Source: Acidaminococcus fermentans_A | GTDB taxonomy: Bacteria > Bacillota > Negativicutes > Acidaminococcales > Acidaminococcaceae | DNA: 64,000 nt | Assembly (NCBI RefSeq): GCF_052216985.1 | Contig: NZ_JBQOUY010000007.1 | Span: 33,595 to 97,594 of the forward strand | Direction of reading: 5' to 3' | Shown here: positions 15,858-24,286 of the stretch, piece after piece | Layout: every line of letters begins with the position of its first letter | Numbering within the stretch: the first letter of the stretch is position 1 | Made by a program: the position numbers and the translations under genes | The notes under the pieces: generated by a model | Database searches by the model: none | What the model saw: the letters and a program-made list of their open reading frames with translations, nothing else | What the model was told of the DNA's origin: nothing

Positions 15858-17097
15858 AAATCTTGTACCCTCTCTTCCCGATCTCCACCACAGTTTCACA
15901 GGCTTTCACCAGGCTGGGGATAGGAAGGTATTCGAACCGTCCGTGGAAATTGGCTCCTCCTGTGAACAGATTGGGACAGGGCAGACCCCGGTAGGACAGC
16001 TGGGCTCCATCGGTGCCGCCCCGGATGGGGGCTATGCAGGGCTTTACACCCACAGCTGCCATGGCTTCCCGCGCCAGATCCACTACAGCCATATGGCCGT
16101 CTCGGATCTTTTCTGCCATATTGGAATACACATCATGATGAGCCACTTCCACGCTGCCTGCTCCGTACTTGCCATTCATGAAGTCTGCCAGACGGTCCAG
16201 GAAAGCTTTCCGTTCCCCGAACCGTTTCTGGTCATGGTCCCGGATCAGCATGTGCATCCGGCAGGTCTCCACATCTCCCGTCAGTTTATACACATGGAAG
16301 AACCCTTCATACCCTTCTGTGTACTCCGGTTTTTCGCCTGCCGGCAGGGCCTGCTGCCATTCTGCTGCCAAGGTCAGGGCATTCTTCATCTTCCCTTTGG
16401 CGGAGCCGGTATGGACGCTGCGGCCGTGGAAAGTGACCGTCGGGTTGTCCGCATTGAAATTTTCATATTCCAAACCGCCCAGTTCCCCGCCGTCAACGGT
16501 ATAGGCAAAATCTGCCCCGAATTTCGCCACATCGAATCCGGAGGCACTGCGGCCAGTTTCCTCATCTGGCGTAAAGCCGATCCGCAGGGTCCCATGAGGC
16601 ACTCCTGGATGGGCCAGGAAATATTCCAGGGCGGTGACGATGGCTGCCACTCCCGCCTTGTCGTCAGCTCCCAACAGGGTGGTGCCGTCCGTGAACAGGA
16701 TGTCCTGCCCCCGGTATTTCCGGATTTCCGGGAAATCCTTTACGGAAAACACAATGCCTTTCTCCGGGTTCAGCAGCACATCTCCCCCGTCATAGTTCTG
16801 GATCCGGAGGGGTTTTACATCTTCTCCGGAGGCCTCCGGGCTGGTATCCATATGGGAGATGAAGCCCACCACCGATCCCGTGATCCCCGCAGAAGCCGGA
16901 AGTGTGGCCATGACATATCCCTGGTCATCCAGGGAGACGTCGGACAGTCCCATTTCCTTCAGTTCCTCTGCCAGGACCCGGGCAAACACCAGCTGTCCCG
17001 GGGTACTGGGCAGCTGGGTGTCATTTTCTTCGTCGGACTGGGTATCAAAGGAAATATATTTCAAAAAGCGCTCCACCAGTTTGTCTTCGTCGATCAT
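15856..17097 (-). CDS. pepT: Peptidase T (tripeptide aminopeptidase)
   Basis: The 413-residue M20B protein has the PepT landmarks: FISHMDTSPEASG with the first metal His and Asp, GADDKAGVAAI with the bridging Asp, FTPDEETG with the catalytic Glu, FTVDGGELG-like YTVDGGELGGLEYE, and APIRGGTDGAQLSYRG with the C-terminal ligand region. It releases N-terminal residues from tripeptides in the cytosol using two zinc ions. The start is ATG 17097, which has GAAAGGAG upstream; an earlier in-frame start has no site. It suits an amino-acid-fermenting lifestyle. Confidence 0.95.
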   Translation of the reverse strand: MIDEDKLVERFLKYISFDTQSDEENDTQLPSTPGQLVFARVLAEELKEMGLSDVSLDDQGYVMATLPASAGITGSVVGFISHMDTSPEASGEDVKPLRIQNYDGGDVLLNPEKGIVFSVKDFPEIRKYRGQDILFTDGTTLLGADDKAGVAAIVTALEYFLAHPGVPHGTLRIGFTPDEETGRSASGFDVAKFGADFAYTVDGGELGGLEYENFNADNPTVTFHGRSVHTGSAKGKMKNALTLAAEWQQALPAGEKPEYTEGYEGFFHVYKLTGDVETCRMHMLIRDHDQKRFGERKAFLDRLADFMNGKYGAGSVEVAHHDVYSNMAEKIRDGHMAVVDLAREAMAAVGVKPCIAPIRGGTDGAQLSYRGLPCPNLFTGGANFHGRFEYLPIPSLVKACETVVEIGKRGYKI

Positions 17098-17125
17098 GGT
17101 ATCAGTCTCCTTTCTGGGGTATAAG

Positions 17126-17156
17126 AGGTGTTGCACGTTCTGTGCAACGCCTTTTC
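17126..17156 (-). terminator. Intrinsic terminator upstream of pepT
   Basis: AGGTGTTGCAC and GTGCAACGCCT form a stem around a GTTCT loop-like centre and are followed by TTTT on the plus strand. It belongs to the GTTGC/GCAAC terminator family seen at seven places in the window and may end the transcript of the secreted protein at 17331-17762. Confidence 0.6.
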
Positions 17157-17304
17157 GTCATACATCATACGCTTTTGGAAATCAATTTTAACAAATCGAT
17201 CTTGAAACTTCAAACCCCATTGCGGAGTTCGATCGATTTTCTCAAGTTCAAGCCAGCAGAGCTGGCTTCCATCGGCGTATGACCCATGTCATATGACGTA
17301 TGAC
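17157..17304. repeat. Element bounded by inverted GTC heptad arrays
   Basis: The left end has GTCATAC ATCATAC (17157-17170). The right end has GTATGAC CCATGTC ATATGAC GTATGAC (17277-17304), which is GTCATAC-type on the other strand. The part from 17251 to 17324, a hairpin AGCCAGC/GCTGGCT, the array and a second hairpin GCTGCTTATGCAGC, recurs at 54389-54456 with one heptad fewer. Confidence 0.7.
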
Positions 17305-17330
17305 GGAGCTGCTGCTTATGCAGCCCCCCT

Positions 17331-17762
17331 TTACAGCTTAAAGTCCACAATGGCTCCCACGCCTACTCCGTCCACCCGATTGATGTTGGAGATGCTGGTG
17401 GCATCGATGGGGATCATGGCCTTGATCCGGGCCACACTGAGAAATTTTCCTTCCAGCTGTCCCACTGCTTTGACCTTGTCCACTTGAGCTTTTGGGCCTA
17501 CGACCTGGACGGCACCGATATAGCTCCCGCTGCCCATACTGAGGATGGGGACCACTTTCGTGGCATAATGGGTATCCAGGCCTTTCTGAAGGGTCAGTTT
17601 GTTGATGAAAGTATTGATCTCTCCACCGAACCGGCTGACCAGATAGCTGATGCCCCCCAATTTCAGGACGGATCCCAAATCAAAAGCCTGGGCCGGCAGA
17701 GCTGCTGTCCCTGCTCCCAATAGATAGGCGGAGAGGACAGCCGCTGCGATTTTTTTGTTCAT
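17331..17762 (-). CDS. Exported protein of unknown function
   Basis: The 143-residue protein has a clear signal peptide (MNKKIAAAVLSAYLLGAG, cleavage near AQA at residue 26). The mature part contains a hydrophobic N-terminal segment FDLGSVLKLGGISYLVSRFG, then an alternating beta-like region GSGSYIGAVQVVGPK and a final IDATSISNINRVDGVGVGAIVDFKL-type segment. AAGGAGG precedes ATG 17762. The AFDLGSVLKLGG opening resembles the start of the M48 protease mature region (AFDWSNAIGSVIL), hinting at related envelope modules. I do not recognise a family. Confidence 0.75.
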   Translation of the reverse strand: MNKKIAAAVLSAYLLGAGTAALPAQAFDLGSVLKLGGISYLVSRFGGEINTFINKLTLQKGLDTHYATKVVPILSMGSGSYIGAVQVVGPKAQVDKVKAVGQLEGKFLSVARIKAMIPIDATSISNINRVDGVGVGAIVDFKL

Positions 17763-17839
17763 AGTCGGAACCTCCTTCAGGATCAGATGGTTCTAGGATA
17801 CCACAAAGAAGTTACGTTTGTGTGACAAAGGGATGCGAA

Positions 17840-17879
17840 AAAAGCAGGCAATGTTTCACGTGAAACATTGCCTGCTTTT
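17840..17879. terminator. Terminator of rsmG formed by an extended parS palindrome
   Basis: The sequence is a perfect 40-nt palindrome: AAAAGCAGGCAA, then the 16-bp parS, then TTGCCTGCTTTT. As RNA it makes a near-loopless GC-rich stem followed by a T run, so it can end transcription in both directions. The rsmG stop lies 10 nt away. Confidence 0.85.
17852..17867. promoter_or_regulatory. parS centromere site
   Basis: TGTTTCACGTGAAACA is identical to the consensus bacterial parS bound by ParB/Spo0J. It lies 2.1 kb upstream of the start of parA and about 21 kb from the first dnaA. It is the only perfect copy I found in the window and sits inside a terminator stem. Confidence 0.96.
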
Positions 17880-17888
17880 TTTGCTTCT

Positions 17889-18602
17889 TTACAGCGGCTT
17901 TTTCACCGCTGTCCCGGCTTTCCGAGGATACTGTCTGGGAGTAGGACGCACTTTTTCGATGGTGATGATGGCCCGCTGATCTTCCAGTCCCGGCAGGTGC
18001 ACCGGCCGGACTGCCCTGATCTTTCCGCCCAGCACCTCCACGGCATGATGGGCAGCCTCCACTTCTTCCTGGTATTTGCTGCCTTTCATGGCATAGAATA
18101 CCCCGCCTACCCGGACCAGAGGTAGGCAGTATTCCGCCAGCACCGGCAGCGCCGCCACCGCCCGGGCCACTGCTACATCGAATTTTTCCCTCAGGGCCGG
18201 ATCTTTTCCCGCGTCTTCCGCCCGGGCATGGACGCACCGAACCTGACCCAGTTCCAGTTTCGCCACCACCTGCTCCAGGAAGTTCAGCCGTTTCTGGAGC
18301 GAGTCAATGAGGGTCACCCGCATCCCCGGGTCATAGATCTTCAAGGGCAGTCCGGGAAAACCGGCGCCCGTCCCCACATCCACGATAGTATGGTTGTGGA
18401 ACCGTTCAGAGTTGTACACCAGCAGGGAATCCACCATATGTTTCACAGCCACTTCCTCCGGATCGGTAATGGCTGTCAGATTCAGGCTCCGGTTGGTTTC
18501 CAGCAGAAGATCTGCATACTGGGAGAATTGCTCTAGCTGCTGTTCGCTGAGGGAGAAGCCGGCTGTTTCCGCCGCTTCCTTCAAAGTTTCCTGATAACTC
18601 AT
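17889..18602 (-). CDS. rsmG: 16S rRNA (guanine527-N7)-methyltransferase
   Basis: The 237-residue protein has the RsmG (GidB) core: YADLLLETNRSLNLTAI, the SAM-binding VDVGTGAGFPGLPLKI (about 69-84), the DSLQKRLNFLE acidic loop, and AVARAVAALPVLAEYCLPL. It methylates N7 of G527 in 16S rRNA using SAM. ATG 18602 overlaps the mnmG stop by 4 nt, so it is translationally coupled. The mnmE-mnmG-rsmG order next to the par genes is the conserved arrangement near many bacterial origins. Confidence 0.96.
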   Translation of the reverse strand: MSYQETLKEAAETAGFSLSEQQLEQFSQYADLLLETNRSLNLTAITDPEEVAVKHMVDSLLVYNSERFHNHTIVDVGTGAGFPGLPLKIYDPGMRVTLIDSLQKRLNFLEQVVAKLELGQVRCVHARAEDAGKDPALREKFDVAVARAVAALPVLAEYCLPLVRVGGVFYAMKGSKYQEEVEAAHHAVEVLGGKIRAVRPVHLPGLEDQRAIITIEKVRPTPRQYPRKAGTAVKKPL

Positions 18603-20479
18603 GCCTCTTCTCCTTTCCGGCGGAGGGTTTCCAGATAGACCATCAGCACGCTGATGTCCGCCGGGGAAACCCCGGAGATCCGGCTGGCCTGTCCGATGGA
18701 GACCGGCCGCTGTTTGCTGAGTTTTTCCATGGCTTCTGAAGACAGTTCATGGATCAAGGTGTAATCCAGGTCTTCCGGCAGCAGTTTGTCTTCCAGTTTC
18801 AGGGCCCGTTCCACTTCTTGTTTCTGTTTTTGGATATAGCCTTGGTACTTCACCTGTACATCTACCTGCTCCGCAGCATCCACCGGCAGTTTCTCCAAAT
18901 CGAAGGCTGCTGCCAGCTTCTCATAGGTGACTTCCGGACGGCGGAGCAGATCCAGCATGTTGATGGAACTGCGCAAAGCCGTAGAACCCATGCCTGTGAT
19001 CTTTTCCTGGTTCTCCTCGCTGGGAGCCAGATTGATCCGGGACAGGTTGAACAGGGTCCGCTGGATCACATCCCGCTTCTTCGTGAAGGCCGCATACCGT
19101 TCGTCCGTCACCAGGCCCACATCCCGGCCCTTCTGGGTCAGCCGCAGATCTGCATTGTCCTGGCGGAGCAGCAGCCGGTATTCTGCCCGGCTGGTCATCA
19201 TCCGGTAAGGTTCCGTAGTGCCCTTGGTCACCAGGTCATCGATCAGCACCCCGATATAGGCATCGCTCCGTTTCAGGATCAGGGGTTTCTTCCCCTGGAG
19301 TTTCAGGGCCGCATTGATCCCGGCCATGAGCCCCTGGGCTGCCGCTTCTTCGTAGCCGCTGGTCCCATTGGACTGGCCGGCACTGAACAGCCCGCTGATC
19401 TGTTTGTGTTCCAGATTGGCCTTCAATTGAAGAGGATCCAGACAGTCATATTCGATGGCATAGCCGGCCCGCATCATCTTGCAATGTTCCAATCCTGGGA
19501 TGGTCTGCATAAAGGCTACCTGGATCTCCGCCGGCAGGGAGGAGCTCATCCCCTGGACATAGACTTCGTTGGTCCGGAGGCCTTCCGGCTCCAGGAACAA
19601 CTGGTGCCGCTCTTTATCAGCGAAACGGACGATCTTGGATTCGATGCTGGGACAGTACCGGGGCCCCACCCCTTCGATCGTCCCATTGAACATGCAGCTC
19701 CGATCCAGATTGTCCCGGATGATCTGATGGGTCCGAGGGTTGGTATAAGTCAGATAGCAAGGGACCTGGTTCCGGGTGGTAATGGTGCTCATGAACGAGA
19801 AGTTCCGTACCCGTTCGTCCTCATACTGGGGTTCCATCCGGCTATAATCCAAGCTCCGGGCATCCACCCGGGCGGGGGTCCCGGTCTTGAAGCGCATGAG
19901 CTGGAGCCCGGCTTCCTGGAGGGAACCGGTGAGCTTCATGGCGGAGCGCTGGCCGATAGGACCGGACATATAGGCCACTTCCCCGTAGAGGATCTTGCCC
20001 CGCAAGTAGGTCCCAGTACAGAGGATCACACAGTCCGCCTCAAAGACTTCACCGGTCTCGGCTTCCACCCCCTGGACCTGGCCATTGTGTACCAGCAGCT
20101 TGTCGATCATCAGCTGCTTTACATCCAGGTTCTCCTGATTTTCCACCACTTCCTTCATGATGGTATGATAGAGAGGCTTGTCCGCCTGGGCCCGGAGGGC
20201 CTGGACCGCATAGCCCTTCCCGGTGTTCAACATCCGCATCTGGATGCAGGCTTCATCCGCCGCCAGTCCCATCTGCCCCCCCAGGGCATCGATTTCCCGG
20301 ACCAGATGGCCTTTGGCCGGTCCCCCTACGGACGGATTGCAGGGCATCAGGGCAATATTATCCATGGACAGGGTGGCCAGGAGGGTCTTCTGTCCCAGCC
20401 TAGATGCTGCCAGTGCCGCCTCACAGCCTGCATGGCCGGCTCCTACGACAACGACATCATAATGATCCACTACGATCAT
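18599..20479 (-). CDS. mnmG: tRNA uridine-5-carboxymethylaminomethyl modification enzyme MnmG (GidA)
   Basis: The 626-residue flavoprotein opens with the FAD dinucleotide fold DVVVVGAGHAGCEAA and carries MPCNPSVGGPAKGHLVREIDALGG and the C-terminal GISPADI-like tRNA-binding helices (SGVSPADISVLMVYL). With MnmE it installs cmnm5U at wobble U34 of tRNAs using methylene-THF, FAD, NADH and glycine. The start is set at the second ATG (20479), 7 nt after GGAGG; the ATG at 20485 abuts that site. It follows mnmE by 17 nt. Confidence 0.96.
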   Translation of the reverse strand: MIVVDHYDVVVVGAGHAGCEAALAASRLGQKTLLATLSMDNIALMPCNPSVGGPAKGHLVREIDALGGQMGLAADEACIQMRMLNTGKGYAVQALRAQADKPLYHTIMKEVVENQENLDVKQLMIDKLLVHNGQVQGVEAETGEVFEADCVILCTGTYLRGKILYGEVAYMSGPIGQRSAMKLTGSLQEAGLQLMRFKTGTPARVDARSLDYSRMEPQYEDERVRNFSFMSTITTRNQVPCYLTYTNPRTHQIIRDNLDRSCMFNGTIEGVGPRYCPSIESKIVRFADKERHQLFLEPEGLRTNEVYVQGMSSSLPAEIQVAFMQTIPGLEHCKMMRAGYAIEYDCLDPLQLKANLEHKQISGLFSAGQSNGTSGYEEAAAQGLMAGINAALKLQGKKPLILKRSDAYIGVLIDDLVTKGTTEPYRMMTSRAEYRLLLRQDNADLRLTQKGRDVGLVTDERYAAFTKKRDVIQRTLFNLSRINLAPSEENQEKITGMGSTALRSSINMLDLLRRPEVTYEKLAAAFDLEKLPVDAAEQVDVQVKYQGYIQKQKQEVERALKLEDKLLPEDLDYTLIHELSSEAMEKLSKQRPVSIGQASRISGVSPADISVLMVYLETLRRKGEEA

Positions 20480-20496
20480 GTTCATTCCTCCGCAAC

Positions 20497-21867
20497 TTAC
20501 TTGCCCACACAGAATTGGGCAAAGATCTCATCGATGATTTCATCCGGGACATCTTCTCCGGTGATTTCCCCCAGATCATGGAGGGTCTGGGTCAGATCGA
20601 TAGTCAGGCAGTCATAGGGAAGGTGCTGACGGGCTCCTTCCAGGGCATCTTCCAGGCTCTGGAGAGCCTTCTCCAGCAGATCCTGCTGCCGGGCATTCTG
20701 GGTCATGCTACTGCTTTCGCTGTCGGATCCTTCCCCGTAGACGAAATCTCGGAGCCACTGTTCCACCTGTTCCAAGCCTTCTCCTGTCTTCACTGACAGG
20801 ACGATTACATCAGCACTTCCATATTCTCTCCGGAGTCCCTCCGTATCCAGTACCTGAGGAAGATCCGATTTATTGACCAGGATCAGTTTCTTCCGGTCCT
20901 TCAGGCTCTGAAGCAGCTCCCGATCCTCCCCGCTGAGAGACTGGGATCCGTCCAGCACCACCAGGGCCAGCTGGGCATCTTCCAGGGCCGCTCGGGAACG
21001 TTCCACGCCGATTTTTTCCACCAGGTCATCCGTATCCCGGAGACCGGCGGTATCTGTCAGGACCAAAGGAATGCCCCCGATGGTCATCTGCTCTTCGATG
21101 ATATCCCGGGTAGTCCCGGGAATGTTGGACACAATAGCCCGGTCCGCCTGGAGCAGGCTGTTGAGCAGGCTGGACTTCCCCACATTGGGACGGCCTACAA
21201 TAGCAGTCCGGAGTCCTTCCCGGAGGATCCGTCCGGCACTGCCCTGACACACCAGCCGGGCCACCGCTGCCCGGCCTTCTGTCAACACTTCCACCGCCCG
21301 ATCATAGGTCACTTCTTCGATATCTTCTTCGGGATAATCGATGGCGGCTTCCAGCTGGACCACCAGGTCCCGGAGTTCCTTCCGCAGTTCCCGTACCTTC
21401 TGGGACAGGCCCCCTTCGTGGCCCCGATTGGCCGCCACCAGGGCCTGACGGCTCTTGGCATTGATGATATCCATGACGCTTTCCGCTTCCGCCAGGTCCA
21501 GCCGTCCATTCAGGAAGGCCCGCTTGGTGAATTCCCCTGGTTCCGCAGGCCGGGCCCCCGCCTGATAAGTCAAGGACAGGATTTCCTGCAGGGCCTGACG
21601 GCCCCCGTGGCACTGGATCTCGCAGACATCTTCTCCGGTGTAGGAATGGGGGCCTGGCATATAGACAGCCAGCACCTCATCGATGGGCTGTCCTTTCCGG
21701 TCCAGGATATGCCCATACAAAAGCTTCCGAGCATTCTCCCTCCCAAGATTCTCCCGACCGGTAAAGATCCGGTCTGCAATGGCCAGGCTGTCCGGCCCGC
21801 TGAGCCGGATCACACCGATGGATCCCACACCTAAGGCCGTTGCAATGGCACTAATCGTATCGTCCAT
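20497..21867 (-). CDS. mnmE: tRNA modification GTPase MnmE (TrmE)
   Basis: The 456-residue protein has an N-terminal formyl-THF-binding domain (DTISAIATALGVGSIGVIRLSG), a central helical domain, an inserted G domain with GRPNVGKSSLLN, DTAGLRDTDD and NKSD, and the conserved C-terminal CxGK (FCVGK) whose Cys is essential in the family. It pairs with MnmG in wobble-uridine modification. GGAGGG precedes ATG 21867, inside the T run of the upstream terminator. Confidence 0.96.
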   Translation of the reverse strand: MDDTISAIATALGVGSIGVIRLSGPDSLAIADRIFTGRENLGRENARKLLYGHILDRKGQPIDEVLAVYMPGPHSYTGEDVCEIQCHGGRQALQEILSLTYQAGARPAEPGEFTKRAFLNGRLDLAEAESVMDIINAKSRQALVAANRGHEGGLSQKVRELRKELRDLVVQLEAAIDYPEEDIEEVTYDRAVEVLTEGRAAVARLVCQGSAGRILREGLRTAIVGRPNVGKSSLLNSLLQADRAIVSNIPGTTRDIIEEQMTIGGIPLVLTDTAGLRDTDDLVEKIGVERSRAALEDAQLALVVLDGSQSLSGEDRELLQSLKDRKKLILVNKSDLPQVLDTEGLRREYGSADVIVLSVKTGEGLEQVEQWLRDFVYGEGSDSESSSMTQNARQQDLLEKALQSLEDALEGARQHLPYDCLTIDLTQTLHDLGEITGEDVPDEIIDEIFAQFCVGK

Positions 21868-21876
21868 AGTCCCTCC

Positions 21877-21910
21877 AAAAAAGAGCTCCGAACAGATTTG
21901 TCCGGAGCAG
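21877..21910 (-). terminator. Hairpin between jag and mnmE
   Basis: GCTCCGGAC and GTTCGGAGC pair (minus strand) and are followed by CTTTTTTGG, where the T run abuts the mnmE ribosome binding site. It may attenuate rather than fully separate the two halves of the operon. Confidence 0.7.
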
Positions 21911-21923
21911 CGTACTAACTATA

Positions 21924-22673
21924 TTATTTCAGATCGATGACTACTTTGCGGTAGGGTTCTTCCCCTTCACTGTAGGTCGTGATCGCCGGATCGTTCTGCA
22001 GGCTCATGTGTACGATCTTCCGTTCATAGGGATTCATCGGTTCCAGCATAGCTTTTTTCCGGGTCCGTTTCACCCGGTCCGCCAGATTCTTAGCCAGCCG
22101 CTCTAGGGTCTGCCGCCGCCGTTCCCGGTAATTTTCCGCATCAAGGATCACTCGGTTCCAATCCCTGTGCCCCTTGTTTCCAGCCAGGTTGGTCAGATAC
22201 TGGAGGGCATCCAGGGTCTGGCCATGCTTACCGATAAGCACCCCGATCCCCTCGCCGTGGATCTTCAGGATGATTTCATCGTCTTTCCGACTGATGAACT
22301 TTTCGATGAGCAGTTCCATTCCCATGGCTGCAAAGACATTTTCCAGGAAAGCCTTGGCTGCAGCAGCGGTTTCCTGCCGTTCTGCTTCTTTTTCTGCAGC
22401 CGGATCCCGGCTTTCTCCATCGGCTTCCGAAGTGATATCCTCGGCTTCAGCCGGTCCTTCTGAGACAGCGGGTTCTGTTTCCGGTTCTGCGGGTGCTTCT
22501 TCCCGGACCGTGACCCGGACTTTTGCATCCCGTCCTCCAAAAAGGCCCAAGATGGAACTCTTGGAAGATTCCAGGACTTCCACATCTACCTGATCCCGGC
22601 TGACGCCCAATTCAGCAAGAGCTGCCTGCACCGCGTCTTCGACGGTTTTCCCTGTCTTTTCCACCATGTTCAT
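21924..22673 (-). CDS. jag: RNA-binding protein Jag (KhpB/EloR)
   Basis: The 249-residue protein has the Jag N-terminal domain (GKTVEDAVQAALAELG to ILGLFGGRDAKVRV), a long acidic Glu/Ala/Pro linker (about 65-115), a KH domain with the GxxG loop GKHG, and an R3H domain (NPYERKIVHMSLQNDP). Jag/KhpB partners KhpA and influences RNA stability, cell elongation and cell-wall synthesis in Firmicutes. The start at 22673 has GGAGG 7 nt upstream. It follows yidC, as in many genomes. Confidence 0.93.
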   Translation of the reverse strand: MNMVEKTGKTVEDAVQAALAELGVSRDQVDVEVLESSKSSILGLFGGRDAKVRVTVREEAPAEPETEPAVSEGPAEAEDITSEADGESRDPAAEKEAERQETAAAAKAFLENVFAAMGMELLIEKFISRKDDEIILKIHGEGIGVLIGKHGQTLDALQYLTNLAGNKGHRDWNRVILDAENYRERRRQTLERLAKNLADRVKRTRKKAMLEPMNPYERKIVHMSLQNDPAITTYSEGEEPYRKVVIDLK

Positions 22674-22707
22674 CTTCCTGCCTCCTTACAGGCCATTACG
22701 GCACTTT

Positions 22708-23340
22708 TTATGATTCTTTCTTGTTCCGATCCAGCAGGAACTGCTGACCGATCTGCATGATATTCATGACCACCCAGTACAGCACCAGGCCTGCAGGGAA
22801 TTTCAAGCTGATATAGCCGATGAAAAGAGGCATGAAATACAGCATGATCTTGCCCTGGGGATTATCTGAAGGGGGCATGGTCTGTTTGGACTGGATGAAA
22901 GTAGTGAGTGCAGACAGGATGGGAAGGATGTAATAGGGGTCCGGATCCGCAATGCTCTGCATCCACAGGAAAGAGCTGGGCCCTGCATATTGGAAATCCC
23001 GGATGCCATAGAAGATCCCGATCATGATGGGCATCTGGATCAAAAGAGGCAGACAGCCGGCCAGGGGATTGACGCCTTCCTGCTTGTACAGCTCAGACAT
23101 CTTCTGGTTCAAGGTCATCTTGTCATCCTTGTACCTGGCCTGGAGTTCCTTCATCTTAGGCTGGATCCGGCTCATGGCACGGGTGGAAGCAATCTGCTTG
23201 GCCGTCAGGGGAGACAGGATCAGCTTGATTAAAATGGTCATGATAATAATGGCCAGCCCATAACTGGGTTCACCGATCAGACGGGTCAGTTCATAAATAT
23301 GGGCCACCACCTGTTGGACAAACGAGCTTAAAATTTCCAA
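22708..23340 (-). CDS. yidC: Membrane protein insertase YidC/Oxa1
   Basis: The 210-residue protein is the short Gram-positive-type YidC core with five membrane segments and no large periplasmic domain. Seen are YGLAIIIMTILIKLILSPLTAKQ with the conserved groove Lys region, QPKMKELQARYKDD, NPLAGCLPLLIQMPIMIG and FPAGLVLYWVVMNIMQI. The start is TTG with AAGGAG 8 nt upstream. It inserts proteins such as F0c into the membrane with or without Sec. It lies between yidD and jag in the conserved rpmH-rnpA-yidD-yidC-jag series. Confidence 0.94.
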   Translation of the reverse strand: MEILSSFVQQVVAHIYELTRLIGEPSYGLAIIIMTILIKLILSPLTAKQIASTRAMSRIQPKMKELQARYKDDKMTLNQKMSELYKQEGVNPLAGCLPLLIQMPIMIGIFYGIRDFQYAGPSSFLWMQSIADPDPYYILPILSALTTFIQSKQTMPPSDNPQGKIMLYFMPLFIGYISLKFPAGLVLYWVVMNIMQIGQQFLLDRNKKES

Positions 23341-23366
23341 AGTTCGACTCCTTTTCTTCCTGTCCG

Positions 23367-23576
23367 TTAGGGTACAGGATCATATCCACCCTTGTGGAAA
23401 GGATGACATTTGAGTATTCTCTTCACAGCCAGATAGGATCCTTTCAGAAAACCGTATTTCTGTACTGCCTCCAACGCATATTGAGAGCAGGTAGGATAAA
23501 ACCTGCACCGGGGTGGAAGACAGGGAGAAATCCACACCTGATAGAAACGGATCAGGGCAATCGCAATTGTTTTCAT
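23367..23576 (-). CDS. yidD: Membrane protein insertion efficiency factor YidD
   Basis: The 69-residue protein has the full YidD signature: ALIRFYQVWISP, CRFYPTCSQYALEA, and HPFHKGGYDPVP at the C terminus. The start is ATG 23576 with GGAGAGG just upstream; longer in-frame extensions lie inside rnpA and are rejected. YidD is an amphipathic inner-membrane-associated protein that helps YidC-dependent insertion. It starts 19 nt after rnpA. Confidence 0.95.
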   Translation of the reverse strand: MKTIAIALIRFYQVWISPCLPPRCRFYPTCSQYALEAVQKYGFLKGSYLAVKRILKCHPFHKGGYDPVP

Positions 23577-23595
23577 AGGCCTCTCCGGGTACGAC

Positions 23596-23955
23596 TTACA
23601 GCAGACCGGCCTTTCTGGCCAGCCGCCGGAAAGCTTCTTCGTAGACTCCATAGGGAGCATGGGCCAGACGATGGCGGGCAACCCAGACAATGGCATTCTT
23701 TCCTTTCAGGCGGGCCTGTTCCTTCCGGAATACCTCCCGCATCCGCCGCTTCACCTGGTTGCGCAGCACAGCATGTCCCAGCCGTTTGCCCACAGCCGTC
23801 CCCAGCTGGTTCTGCCCTGTAGTGGAAGGAAGCACATAGAAAACGCCGTATCGGTCCACATAGGACCTGCCTTTTTCATAGATTTCCTGGAACCGCTCAT
23901 GAGCTTTGACCCGATGGGCCTGGGTGTATTTCATTCGGGGAACATTCTGTTCCAA
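23596..23955 (-). CDS. rnpA: Ribonuclease P protein component
   Basis: The product (119 residues from a TTG at 23955, or 112 from ATG 23934) has the RnpA fold with KAHERFQEIYEKG and the signature RNQVKRRMREVFR that binds the P RNA. Neither start has a strong ribosome binding site, so the exact N terminus is open. It is the protein cofactor for tRNA 5' maturation. It follows rpmH, with a hairpin in the gap that may trim expression relative to L34. Confidence 0.94.
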   Translation of the reverse strand: MEQNVPRMKYTQAHRVKAHERFQEIYEKGRSYVDRYGVFYVLPSTTGQNQLGTAVGKRLGHAVLRNQVKRRMREVFRKEQARLKGKNAIVWVARHRLAHAPYGVYEEAFRRLARKAGLL

Positions 23956-23980
23956 AGTCCTGCACCTGCCTTGTAGTAAA

Positions 23981-24003
23981 ATAGGCCGCGAAGAGCGGCC
24001 TAT
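23981..24003 (-). terminator. Weak terminator/attenuator between rpmH and rnpA
   Basis: ATAGGCCGC and GCGGCCTAT pair around GAAGA, followed in the minus direction by TTTTA. The short U run suggests partial termination, lowering rnpA relative to the abundant ribosomal protein. Confidence 0.7.
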
Positions 24004-24011
24004 CTTATTCT

Positions 24012-24146
24012 TTATGCAGACAATCTCTTTCTGCCTTTTGCACGTCTTCTCTTTAAGACTTGTTTACCACCCAAAGTCTTCATTCTTTCTCTGAAGCCAT
24101 GAGTCTTTTTTCTCCGATTGTTATTCGGTTGAAAAGTTCTCTTCAT
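24012..24146 (-). CDS. rpmH: 50S ribosomal protein L34
   Basis: The 44-residue basic protein reads MKRTFQPNNNRRKKTHGFRE and ends with KRRRAKGRKRLSA, the invariant L34 pattern. It is a structural protein of the large subunit. GGAGG-like purines precede ATG 24146 and a consensus promoter lies about 70-100 nt upstream. In many bacteria rpmH sits directly beside dnaA; here about 14.9 kb of other genes lie between them. Confidence 0.98.
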   Translation of the reverse strand: MKRTFQPNNNRRKKTHGFRERMKTLGGKQVLKRRRAKGRKRLSA

Positions 24147-24218
24147 GTTCCTAACCCTCCCTTGCCTCCAAAGATACGTCAAGATCTATAATATGTAAAT
24201 CGTTTGACAGCTCATATC

Positions 24219-24247
24219 ATTATAAGAGGAAAAAGGAAGAGTGTCAA
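24219..24247 (-). promoter_or_regulatory. Consensus sigma-70 promoter of rpmH
   Basis: On the minus strand TTGACA (24247-24242), a 17-nt spacer and TATAAT (24224-24219) match the consensus at all twelve positions. It drives rpmH and probably the downstream rnpA-yidD-yidC-jag genes. Confidence 0.93.
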
Positions 24248-24286
24248 TATATTTACAAAGAAATCCGGGAAAACCTGGCTTTTTTC

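Noticed and set aside
18749..20617. 622-codon plus-strand frame opposite mnmG
   Set aside because: Antisense shadow of a conserved gene with high codon bias; no motif or start signal.
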